A DNA stretch of 64,000 nt from Corallium rubrum (lineage: Eukaryota; Cnidaria; Anthozoa; Scleralcyonacea; Coralliidae), in assembly GCA_964035015.1 (NCBI GenBank), contig OZ036005.1:497701-561700 (forward strand), given 5' to 3'. The notes beneath the pieces are model-generated. The model saw only the letters and a list, made by a program, of their open reading frames with translations, ran no database searches and was not told the origin of the DNA. This document shows, piece after piece, positions 48,016-59,453 of the stretch. The position numbers were made by a program, and so were the translations under genes. Numbering within the stretch: position 1 is the first letter of the stretch; every line of letters begins with the position of its first letter.

Positions 48016-51000
48016 CCGTCGACGGGTTTGTGTTTAAACTAACTTTCACGCACGTTTATCTGCAAATAATGAAAGAGAATCACTGAAATATCATTCTTTA
48101 TAAATTCGGTGTAGTTCTAAACTATACATTTCGAAATTCGAAATATTCGTGATTCCCAGGATCTCGCCGTGTGTCAACAATATTTATCTGAACATTTCTT
48201 TGCATGGTCAGAAAAAACATAGTCAAAAGACTATTCTTTGTAACTTTTGTAAAGTTCTAAGCTAAACTTTTCGAAATATGAGCTTTCGATTAAACAAGTT
48301 TCAGTACTCGGTGCACAGTTTCCACTGTATTTCCACCACACGCAGCTCGTTGCGGTTAGCCGAGTTTTTCTAACAAACTTCGAGGTGTTTGGATATCCTG
48401 ATGAACGATGCAAGTTATGTCAACATTTCATACTCATTAATTAGTGCTAAAATACTCGCAGCGTGCTTGCGAGTGCTCGCTTCGTGCGAGGACTGGGAAC
48501 CGCCTTTACACAACAACGCTCGCACGATCAGAAATTTCGGCTGTCGACGGGAACGTAATTCAGGCAGCTGACCTGTTTTAGCTGCGCATGCGTAGAACGA
48601 ATATCATGCGTTTATACGTCGTCATCAATACACGCGAAACCAAGCGAGGCTGGCGCGGGATGAATAAGGAGCGAAGGAGCGTTGTGGTACATGTGGGTTC
48701 ATACGATAAAATTAGGAAGATAAAGTACACTAATGGCTCCACTGAAGGGGATACTAGGGATATTGTAGGATATTGTAGGATGACTTGAAATCAAATATGG
48801 CTGGAAAATTAGACGAAAAACAAGGTGCAATCTAATATCGTAAACTTCCACGTTAAATGACTAAAATCTGTTGTTTGTTGGCCGTTTACTACCCCCTAAA
48901 GAAGTCGGGTTGGGTTTTTTTGGCAGATGTGTGTACCCAATTGACTTTTAAAACGGATTTTTTAAAGTTCGAATCAGTTTTGGAAAGTATACTTGACGGC
49001 TGACGAAGTGACGAGCTGACATAAAACAAACCCAATCAACTATGGAGGGTGAATAAAGGTCTCAACTATATCAGATAACTTTGATTGATTTTTTTCTTTG
49101 TCTTGATTTTGTTTTTGGCTATATATGGGCAGTTCACTTGTTATTGTTTTGCGTGTGTGTGTTTAGAATTCAGAAAATTTCATCAAGCTCGGCCGACAAC
49201 TCACGTGAGCCAGCACGCACACGGCCTGCGAACTGACCCATGAAAGTGGCCAATTTTCTATGCGCTTCTCGATCGTGGTGCGGCTCATTCTGGCGCAAAT
49301 CTCGTCCCCAGAGTGGACGAGATTGGGCGTTATTCAACAGTGATCAATACCGTTATTCAACAGTGATCAACACGACCTTTTATATGGGCAAAATAAGCTG
49401 CGGCTTAAATAAGTCTCGGACAGCTCGTATAATTAAATGCATTAAATGGGCAATTTTTGAATAAGCCGTGGCTTATTTTGAACTAGCTAGTCAACCCTGG
49501 GTTTCAGTCGCGACTTGTTAGGGACCTTAAGCAATCACAACGTAGAGAGCACAAACGAAGAAAATAGAGCCACGGCCCTAATGCTCCAATTTCATTCTTG
49601 TATAGAAACAGTAGGCGCCTTACAGTGTATGAAGAGCACTAAGATAATGAAAAATTAAGTTTACATAAGATTGTAATAACAAAAGTGAACTTGTTGCCTT
49701 ATTTTAAACCGGCTTACCTTAGAGAATCTTTGAGGAAAGAGAGGACTTTCTCCATGCGTGTCAGTGTGTGATCATTCATACGCAGATAGATGGCAACTGA
49801 CTTCAGAAGTTAACCAACCATAGCGGTAGCTGACAAGCACAAGTGAAGAACCAACCGTACATAGGCACTAGTGAAGAACTGCTAGTGACCACCGTTTTAC
49901 AGAACTGAGCACTTGTCAGTTGAGGCTAAACTATTCAAACGAACAAAAATCCGTATAAAATTTGTGAACATTTGAAACTGAAAGTTGCATGGCCCCTGAA
50001 GAATCGTCCAAGGGAATGCGTTGGCTGATTAACAGAGCCAAAGCCGGAGGAGCCGATAGTAAACAGATTGTATAGAAATATACAAATGAATACTTACGCT
50101 TTCCTCTCAATTTCTTGACTACTATATGGTATAGAAGAAGCCTCGGAAGAAGACAGTGTCAACTCAAGTGCGACTCCACGCTTCAGTGTTCATTGAAGAA
50201 TGAAGAATAAATCACAATGTCAATGGGTCGGGTGTTTAATTTGATGCTAGAAGGCATGAAGGCGTGAAGTATTCAAGTATTTTAATATTCATGCCCTAGT
50301 GTCGTGAATGCCCGTTTAAAACAGATGTCCACGACAATTTCACAGTGTTTTAACAAAATAAGAACTTTTAATAACAATCCCAATCACAGTATAAGGCCAA
50401 TCACAGTACCATCCCAATCACATTAGTATTCACAAATCACAATCCCATCACATTCAATATAATAGAGGGCTTATATAGCAAGCTATAGGACGACAACGGC
50501 AATCCAAAGTTCAGTATCTAGCAGAAACCACGAATCATTTACGTAGTATTTAATACTTAAGGCGGTTTTCCACTAGGCGAAAAATGTCGCGCGAAGCGAC
50601 ATTTTCTTTTGTGTCGCAAGCTTTATGGTTGGCAATATGATTGGCAAGTAAGAAAATTGACGCGAAAACTAGCAGCACCAACTAATTACATTGCATGAAC
50701 AGGTATTTCGATTCGATTCGCCCGAACAAATTCGCCTAGCGTTGTTGCAAAAAGTATTACGGGTTATTTCTAGACAAACTAGTTGCGATTTGCGTGGCGT
50801 TAAATACTTCAATGGTGACAGCGGAGGAGTTGCATGACCATGCATGCAGTCAGTCATCGTATACAAACCCAATTACCTATTGGTTGGAACGACAAGTTAT
50901 TATCACCCACCTCAGTACTGACGAATATCATAACAATTTGTCGTCTCAACCAATAGGATAGCGAGTCCGTACGAGTCTGTAAACTGAGTCGTTCAGTTAC

Positions 51001-52260
51001 TAAGGTTATTCGTTCATTCTCGTTGGATTGTGCAGGTTCACTAATATGCCCAATTAACCACTACCATGCATGCGTTAAGTATGGGCATAGTCAATCGAGA
51101 TAGATGGTCTGGAAACTCGGCAAACTTCAAAGCGCCTATAATGAGCTGTGATTTTATGTTGAACCGTACCTTACACCGTGCACATCCTTTGTTTTAGTTT
51201 TATTAAAATTTAAATAGCACGGTTGAGTGATTGAACTGAATCGTTGTTATTGGACAATTCGTTCATTATACTAAAATACAATGTGTTCAGTGACCGTGCA
51301 CCGTGCACAAAAATGCATAAAGGCGAACAAAAAGATAGATCAAAGACTTTAGCTGAGTTTCCAGACCATATCTCGATTGACTATGGTATGGGTTAATCAA
51401 TGTTTACTCCGGCGTGTGATGTGGGATTTAACATCGCTCGTGAAGCTTAACAGTCACTCGGGGCCGCACTCATCTGCATCCTTCAACTTGGTGGAATTGC
51501 ATTGACAACCGTTGGCACAGCATTAAGAGGTATGGTTATTTACTATTTGCATATTATAATAGTGTATTGTGTATATCCTGTCAAAACCCTTGCTAATAGT
51601 CGATAACTTATAATTAAAAACTTAAAAATATATGTGTAAAGAATCTGTCTATTGCAAATAATATTAAATTTTTGGATTTTCCAGCCTTCTTCATAGGAAA
51701 CTGTGTGAGCTCTGAATGGGAAGCAGGTGAGAAAACTCATGTGGGTTGGTAGTCTGCGAAGCTGCGCTTCCAGGGGGGAGTGGTCAAGGGGCAGTCTGCT
51801 TTGCACACTAGTGGAGTGGGCAATTCGCAAACTTGGGTGGAGTGGGAAAACTCGGGTGGAGTGGGCAAACTCGCCGTGGAGTCACTGGCACGATTGGAAA
51901 TGGTGGCTGTTGAGGCTCGGGAAATATGGGCTGACCCGTATTAGCTACGCATGTGTAGAACGAATATCTTACATGTAAACATCGTCATTACACGGTAGAC
52001 ACCTCACTGAGCCAGCACGCACATGGATGCGAACAGCCCCATGAATGTGGCCGATTTTCTATGCGATTTCTGATCGTGAGTGGGCAAAAGAGTGTCACAT
52101 GGGCCACAGACTGCACAGAGTTTCCTGTGGAGTAGGCTAAAGGTTTTCACTGAATAATGAGGCAGAACTTCACTTGTGATAGTAACTTCTAGTATATTTA
52201 GACATTGATAAGTTGTATGTATACATTGAGTGTATGTGGTACATTTGTGAGCTTGGTGTA
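48016..52260. other. Repeat-derived DNA without recognised genes
   Basis: 48520-49285 and 51888-52080 are copies of the 5140-5740 repeat family. 50870-50960 is a short foldback (CCTATTGGTTG and CAACCAATAGG). 51090-51395 is a foldback (TAGTCAATCGAGATAGATGG and its complement). 50560-50730 has a TTTTCCACTAGGCGAA / TTCGCCTAG inverted pair. I see nothing supportable at 49500-50550. Confidence 0.65.
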
Positions 52261-52264
52261 ATGT

Positions 52265-52455
52265 AACAGACGTTTGTTGGACGTTTGTCAAGCTCAGTTG
52301 GACCCCAGACAGGGTTTGAACCTGCAACCTCCTAATGACTGAGCTACCTTCTAATTGGTCATTAGAAGGTAAGGTTGCAGGTTCGAACCCTATCTGGGGT
52401 CTCAGAAATCTTTTCTGAGTAATTGAGCTTAACGAACGTCCACCGAACATCTGTT
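52265..52455. mobile_element. tRNA-derived SINE foldback
   Basis: A tRNA-like segment in minus orientation (GACAGGGTTTGAACCTGCAAC, about 52308-52328) faces a plus-oriented one (GTTGCAGGTTCGAACCCTAT, about 52374-52393). The outer ends carry CAGACGTTTGTTGGACGTT and a complementary copy. The intervening stem includes a GAGCTACCTTCTAAT tRNA D-arm-like stretch. Confidence 0.78.
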
Positions 52456-52559
52456 ATATTTAGACATTGTTGCCACGAAAGTGTTTATGAAGAAAAAAAT
52501 GCTCTCATTATGTCTCAGCACTACGCAATCACCCTTTTAATAAAGCTGTCACCCTGAAT

Positions 52560-53810
52560 AGACCATAATGCAAGCTCTTAATTGATGTAAAAACTATACC
52601 ATGGCCACATACCCTATAGGGTGGCACAATGACATACCAGTATGTAGTATCCCTTATGTACGAGAGTACCCCCCCCCCCCCCCCCGGTGAAAAGGTAGTA
52701 AACTGCTGAGATTTTTCCGTTCTGCGCATGTACGAAACTAATGTTTGCATCTTTATTTACAAAAAAATACTGATACCTTATTCAAGATTGTAAGCTTTTC
52801 TTGGTTCCCATTCATTACTTGTACCCAAAACAAAACATTTTCAGGAGAAATAGAAGAAATCCGAGGAGATATCCTCTCCGAATCGCTTGGTTTTCTGCCA
52901 CGTTCCTAACGGTTTACATAGAGCTGAGTACTTCACCACATTGCGGTCATGCGCAGAACGGACTGTACATCACCTTAATTTAATATTGACGTTCCCTTCA
53001 CAGCTTGATAATTAAATTAAATCCTAATTTCTGGTTAAAGACAGCCAAATGAAAAGGTGATAAACTCACTGTTGAGATTTTTTGTACTAACAAAATACTG
53101 ACGTTCACAGCACTCAACTTTTTTATACAGCATAATAGAAAGAGCATAGGCGTAGCAAGCGGGGGGACAATTGACCTCCCAAAATATTTGAAAAAGGAAA
53201 ATTCAGGCACTTTCTGCTACGAATTTCAGGCAATTTTGACATGTATTGCTGTGAAATGTTCAAGAAATTCATACACTAAGCTAAGACTGAAAACTACGGC
53301 TTAAAAATCAATAGTTAACCCTAAATTGTTCAGGCAAAAATACGAAAAAGACATTGAAGGAGACATTCTTTTAAAATGTAGTTCACATCACGAAATCTTA
53401 TCAATAGCAAACTAACGTAATTTTGAAATGTGTTTTGTTTGCAGATATTTCGTTTTAAACGAACACAGATAAACGATCTTACTATTAAGAATTTCCATTC
53501 TAACCACTTTGTAGCTGTTTTTGTTTTCTGTAGAGCTTATTGCTTCGCGTAAATGTTCAATTTCTTCTCTCATTTACCATACCCACTCATAAATTTCGGT
53601 TTAAACTTTAAATTCGGCGCCATTGTTGCTTAACAGAACAACCGCTGGCTCTACTGATGGCTCAGTTAATAGTTAAAAGAAGGCTTGTCATCATCGGCTT
53701 TTCGCCAGAGGTTTCTGACTCCTGCGATACCCAATGAAATTCAAGGATTTGTGATAGAAACTTGTAAATTTATATTAATGATATAAGTACATGTACATAA
53801 TACCTAATTA
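52560..53810. other. Repeat-derived spacer, no gene seen
   Basis: A foldback-like pair TTCCGTTCTGCGCATG (about 52717) and CATGCGCAGAACGGA (about 52948) bounds a possible MITE. There is a C17 run at about 52669-52685, and a hAT-like end GCATAGGCGTAGC at about 53139 with no partner found. Confidence 0.55.
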
Positions 53811-54262
53811 TTCAATTAGTAAAATACAATTACAATTGCAATCTCACAGTCACAATTGCAATTACAGTTACAATCACAATTATTCAATTAGAAAAATACA
53901 ATTACAATTGCAATGTCACAGTCACAATTTCAATTACAGTTACAATCACAATTATTCAATTAGAAAAATACAATTATAATTGCAACGTCACAGTCACAAT
54001 TGCAATTACAGTTACAATTATTCAATTAGAAAAATACATTATAATTGCAATGTCACAGTCACAATTGCAATTACAGTTACCATCACAATTATTCAATTAG
54101 AAAAATACAATTCTAATTGCAATGTCACAATTGCAATTACAGTTACAATTATTCAACTAGAAAAATACACTTATAATTGCAATGTCACAGTCACAATTAC
54201 AGTTACAATTACAATTACAGTTACAATTACAATTACAGTTACAATTACAATTATGATCAAAA
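53811..54262. repeat. Minisatellite (about 72-bp unit), duplication copy 2
   Basis: About six units of TCACAATTGCAATTACAGTT ... ATTCAATTAGAAAAATAC. The same array, shorter and more diverged, opens duplication copy 1 at 35277. Confidence 0.92.
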
Positions 54263-54894
54263 CTGATGGTGACTTACATTTAATTTTAACCACAATGTTT
54301 TGCGTGCACTAAACATTGTATTTTGTAGAAATATTAGAAGTTTAAAAAAAAATTACATTTGGTAAAAAAAAGTTCTTATTTTAATCTCAAGTCATGTTAA
54401 GGTTAAGATGCTAAACAATGTTTATATCTATTGTATATATAAGCTAATTCATGTTCACGAAGCATTGTAAACCTGAACTAGAACACATCTTTTTCATCAC
54501 AAATTACAGTTACAAACATTAATTAGTATACATGCTACAAAGGCCCCCTGGCAAAAGTGCTGCCCCAGTTAAGCTGGCCCCCTAGGTTTTTCCTGGCCCT
54601 GTTGACAAAAAATCCTGGCGAAAAGAAAACGATCTTTACTTTCAGACAAATAGTTACAAACTAGAAACATGTTGTACGCGACAAACGTTCGTGAAGTTAT
54701 GATTGTAAAATAATGCAGTGTATAGAGGCTATATACTAAAGACTTTCAACAGAGATGATATATATTGAAAAACCTAAAAAAGGTCTACACAAGACAGTCT
54801 TTCGCACCAGTATTCTATTTTAAGATTACACGTACGACAAAAAGGAAGTGACGAAATAATCCTCAAACCAAATCATTAAGATTTTTAAAGTGCT

Positions 54895-55400
54895 GATTAC
54901 ATGAGCCCGGGCTAGCCCGCCTACACCCGTAAAAACGCACAACTTGTTCAGGCGTGAACAATGTTGTGCTCGCCGTGAACAAGTTGTCAACAAGTTGTTC
55001 ACTTATGGTTCGAACAACTTGTTCACGGATAAATCAACAGTCATGAACAAGTTGTTCCAACAGCACATTTTTATAGCTAACAACGTTGTTCGCACATGAT
55101 ACAACATGATGTAACAGCATGACGAAATAACAACGATGAACAACAATGTTACAACAATGATGAACATGGTTGATGTATCAACACGTTCTTCGGTTGTTAC
55201 AACATGCGTAAACAACGGTTGTTTCATCAAGCAGTAACAACTTTTTGAAACAAGGATGAACAATGTTGTTCATTTATCAATGTTGGTTACATATGTCAAC
55301 AATTAGTTGTTACAGCATTGTTACAAGTTGTTACAGCATTGTTCAGGCAACAATGCTGTAGCAACTTGCGGGATTTTTACGCGTGTAACCGGGCTAACTC
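54895..55400. mobile_element. MITE specific to duplication copy 2, rich in AACAACTTGTTC
   Basis: Absent from the corresponding place in copy 1 (36063). Imperfect inverted ends ACACCCGTAAAAACG (about 54922) and TTTTTACGCGTGT (about 55373). The body is built from permutations of GAACAAGTTGTT / AACAACGTTGTT. Confidence 0.82.
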
Positions 55401-55600
55401 GTGTCACGAAACTCTTTCCTCGGTCGCAAAAGGAGATTTGAATTAACGTTTAGATTTGTTTACATCTTAACTAAACCAATTCTTCTTTGTAAATTTAGTT
55501 TATGTGAGTTTTAAAACCACAGTAAGACCCGGCTAATCAATTGCGTGAGCCCAGTTAACCGGGCTAGCCCGGCTCATGTAATCAACACCTATCAGGTGCT

Positions 55601-56933
55601 TCAAGGAAACGTACGTGAGCTAGACTTCTCCTTATCGGGATTAAAGTTTCGATATTCCACAAAGAACCATATAACTTGGACCATCCAGACAAAAATAAGT
55701 CCTACACAAGTGAACTTCATTGATATTTCACTGAAAGTTAAACCTGCTATCAAACGGCTGGAAATAATTGCCAAATGAGCCACAGCCAAAGCTAGACCTT
55801 GATAAAAAGCAGTTTGGTTCGGGTCCGATACTTTGGAAAGCAGAGAACAACAAACGGAAAAGACGATAGATGGCATACCCAGACAGGCGAAAGGCAGAAG
55901 AAGATAAGCCCCGAAGAATGAATCTGCGGCATCGTTCCACGAGAGAGCAAAATAGAGCAGTAAAACATGTGGAAAGAATTCCAAAGTAATTGAAAAAAGA
56001 ATTAGGTTTCTTTCAGAGATGTACACCGAGAGAATGTAAGCAGATAAAAGAAGGACAAAAGCAAACAATGAGCCGTTTAGAAAAAGCAATTTAACGTGGA
56101 TGAGCTGTAAGTAATATAGTTTTACTGCAAGTAATGGAAGATAAAACGCAGTGACACAATACAGAAAAACAGCCACGAACATAATGAAATATAAACAAGA
56201 GATTTTGTGATCGAACATCTTCCGTGGACCTTCTGCCTTGGGTTCCGATTCATTTTTAGGATCGTTTTTGTCATCGCTTGTCGAATCAAACTTGATTTGT
56301 TCATAGGATGTGTTGCTGCCCGCCATATTTCTTGGTAAAAAAAAAAGTGAGAAAGTGAATAAGCCCAGATGCATGATCACCAAAACGAACCCAGGAGAGT
56401 TTCCAGGATCAATCTTCCAACCGAAGATATCTAAGTTGAACGTCAGAAAACTACCAATTGCTGGCGCGAGCGCTGTTCCGAAGAAAAACAATCCTTCGAA
56501 AAAAATTAAAGCTTTCGCGCGGTTTCTGTCGCTTGTGCTTTTTATTACCACACTAAACACAACTCCATATGATGCCGAGGCTATGCCACTTATCAATCGC
56601 CCAAACAAAGGAAAATATCCGTTGACTGGAATTGAGTAGATTAGATTGCCAAAAAATTTAACGAAACCAGAAATGACGAGAATGACTTTGGAGGATTGAA
56701 ATCTGTCAGCCAGGCGTCCAAACACTGGAGAAAAAAGCAGCGCACCGACGGAGTAAGCTGCCAATGTAATGCCGAGAAAAAAATGTGTTTGCCCCAATGA
56801 AGCAATATAATACCAAGCAGTTGGTATGATTAAGAATTCCTCCATACCATCTGTAAGGCTAAAAATAACCAAAAACAGGAAAACCACTGTAGGCATTGAG
56901 GTAAATTCAATATTGAGAGGATTTCTTAACGCT
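55601..56933 (-). CDS. Major facilitator superfamily transporter, MFSD8-like, copy 2
   Basis: The main exon is the duplicate of 43479-44808 and encodes the same 12-helix protein. I count roughly 25 amino-acid substitutions plus a one-residue insertion (SLFF versus SLF), about 94% identity. The frame has no stop. Changes cluster in helices and in the loop, e.g. RAKALIFFEGLFFFG, GWKIDPGNSP, AADSFFGAY. The acceptor before the exon (at 56934) is conserved. The start is doubtful: the candidate first exon (57516-57496) is 21 rather than 20 bases, so the same splice would put this exon out of frame. Use of the internal Met at 56896 would still keep helix 1. It may be a functional paralogue with an altered start or an early pseudogene. 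Confidence 0.75.
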
Positions 56934-57495
56934 CTATACACAAAGAGAAAAAAACGGTAAAAAATGTTAGCTTTAGTTGAGTGATGGTTTCTTAATCTCT
57001 AGAATTAACTTATGCCTTAAGCTCGATATACAGTAACACTGAAACAACAGTTTCAGAAACAAAGTTTCCGAAAAACAGTTTCGAGAAAATTTTCGAAACT
57101 TGTTTCAAAAAATAGAACAGTGCTCTAATCAGGGAAACTTGGTTTCTGAAACGAAGTTTCAGAAACTTTTTAAGATACACTGGAAACTTTCGTTTCTGAA
57201 ACCGTATTTCGGTAACTTGTTTTGGAAATTTTCTTTAGTGTACGCTGGGCTTTAGTGGAAGGATGTAAGATGAAACAATGTTAAGCAGAGTTATTTGGTT
57301 CATGAATTTGAAAATGATAGTTTTCTGACGGGGATTTTTTGGTGAGATTATGTATTATCGGAATTCAACTGAGTGTAAATTTTTAAGGGGTGTGTCACTG
57401 AGTTGGCGCAGAACATCTTGCAGATACAAGTCCGCTAACTCTTCAGACAACAACAGCGTATAAACCAGCTAGAAGTTCCTCTATTGGGCTTTTAC

Positions 57496-57516
57496 AGATG
57501 ATATCAAAGTCGTCAT
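57496..57516 (-). pseudogene. Remnant of the transporter start exon, copy 2
   Basis: Begins ATGACGACTTTGATATC and is followed by GTAAAA. Alignment with 44964-44983 shows an insertion of two and a loss of one base, net +1. Spliced to 56933 it shifts the frame. Confidence 0.6.
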
Positions 57517-57799
57517 GTTGGCTGGCTACTTCAAAGTTCCGCGCGACATTGAATAGATCAAATAATGAGCTTGGGAATACGTACTCAAAACTTAGGTTAA
57601 ATATTTGTTTTCTTAGCGAAGTGCATGTGCAATTTGACTTCTGAATTTTTATATACTTATTAACTAATTACCATACTCTGCTGTGTAATAATAATAATCC
57701 GAATTCGTCGGTACCATGTAAACACCGAAACCGGTCAATATTTTAGCATGGATAGCGCGGTAGAGGATTGGATATTAGAAAATATATTCCTCATAGTTA

Positions 57800-58400
57800 T
57801 TACTCGTGGTAGCCGAGTCTTGGTTTCGGCTCCGGTTTTTGTTTTTTTCTATGCCTCGAAATGGCAATGGTTAGGTCATCCCATCAGGCTTTGCGAAACT
57901 GATGCGTGCATGCCAAATGCTTTCTTTCTTTGCTTTCTTGACGTCTTATCAAGTCTTTCTCGTCTCGGATGTGTTCTGTTGTTGGTCAGTAATGTCGCTG
58001 GCAAGTATGTTGATATTATATACGCTTACAATCGCACACGCCGTTGATTATTAAAGTGAACTTGCAAGTGACACCTTCTAGGTATTATCTTATGTCTGAT
58101 GAAGTCTTTCTCGTCTCGGATGTGTTCTGTGTGTTCGCACTTCAAGATATTTAATACGCGAAGAGACTCCAGTCGATATATGAACGCTGTGTACACGTGT
58201 GGAAATACTTTAAATACAGGCAATCGTGTTTTGTTACGGCAAATTGTGTTTTCTATCGGGAGAATTGGATTGTGTTTTGCCTTTTGTCTGTGACCAATGT
58301 GTTTAATAGACTTTAGATCTTAGCACTGCATGTGACAACCTGCGTATGTATATGATTGCAGCTTCGATAACACTTCAGTACTTTTTACCCAAAACACCTT
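57800..58400. mobile_element. Unsplit copy of the 13950/15560 repeat
   Basis: GGTTTCGGCTCCGG, CGAAATGGCAATGG, GTCGCTGGCAAGTATG and GGCAATCGTGTTTTGT occur in the same order as in the split copy. It contains an internal duplication of a TCTTTCTCGTCTCGGATGTG block. Confidence 0.75.
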
Positions 58401-58544
58401 CACACTGTGCTTTTGCAGCCCAGGCGTCTTGTTTACATGAAGTATTGATCCCTCGGCAAAAGACGATCTCTGCTCATGCGCACGATACCAAAACTCGAAA
58501 ATGAGTCCGGGTACGAGATTTACGGTGGCCCGTTAGGGACACGC

Positions 58545-59377
58545 TTCTTCCGTAGAAAATATACAGCTTTTCCGTAGAAAATGTATAGCCGTTCCGTAGA
58601 AAATGTAGAGCGCTTCCGTAGAAATGTATATATACAGCTGTTCCGTAGAAAATATACAGCCGTTCCGTAGAAAATGTATGGCTCTTCCGTAGAAAATGTA
58701 TAGCTCTTCCGTAGAAAATGTATAGCTCTTCCGTAGAAAATGTATAGCTCTTCCGTAGAAAATATACAGCTGTTCCGTAGAAAATGTATAGCCGTTCCGT
58801 GGAGAATGTATGGCTCTTCCGTAGAAAATGTATAGCTCTTCCGTAGAAAATGTATAGCTCTTCCGTAGAAAATGTATAGCTCTTCCGTAGAAAATGTATA
58901 GCTCTTCCGTAGAAAATATACAGCTGTTCTGTAGAAAATGTATAGCCGTTCCGTAGAGAATGTATGGCTCTTCCGTAGAAAATGTATAGCTCTTCCGTAG
59001 AAAATGTATAGCTCTTCCGTAGAGAATGTATGGCTCTTCCGTAGAAAATGTATAGCTCTTCCGTAGAAAATGTATAGCTCTTCCGTAGAAAATGTATAGC
59101 TCTTCCGTAGAAAATATACAGCTGTTCCGTAGAAAATGTATAGCCGTTCCGTAGAGAATGTATGGCTCTTCCGTAGAAAATGTATAGCTCTTCCGTAGAA
59201 AATGTATAGCTCTTCCGTAGAGAATGTATGGCTCTTCCGTAGAAAATGTATAGCTCTTCCGTAGAAAATGTATAGCTCTTCCGTAGAAAATGTGTAGCTC
59301 TTCCGTAGAAAATGTATAGCTCTTCCGTAGAAAATGTATAGCTCTTCCGTAGAAAATGTATAGCTCTTCCGTAGAAA
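58545..59377. repeat. 22-bp minisatellite with higher-order structure (left arm of the transposon)
   Basis: About 37 copies of CTTCCGTAGAAAATGTATAGCT. Variants (ATACAGCTG; GCCGTTCCGTAGAGAATGTATGG) recur in a fixed order every seven or eight units. The right arm (62140-62330) keeps only about eight diverged units in inverse orientation. Confidence 0.95.
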
Positions 59378-59453
59378 GTTAAAACTAATGCGCGCGCACG
59401 TTAAGCATATTCGTATTACATGAAGTGTTGCTACGGTCTATTATGAATTCAAT

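Larger units (their letters stand above)
54263..57805. repeat. Segmental duplication, copy 2
   Basis: Aligns with 35520-36107 plus 43323-45255. Copy-2-specific blocks are about 54538-54625 (CCCCCTGGC-rich), 54895-55400 (a MITE) and about 57068-57483 (the extra intron sequence). At 55443-55452 the sequence GAATTAACG is the unoccupied counterpart of the BEL insertion site. Confidence 0.9.

Noticed and set aside
58545..59377. CRISPR-like array
   Set aside because: Units are contiguous 22-mers without unique spacers, inside a eukaryotic transposon arm.
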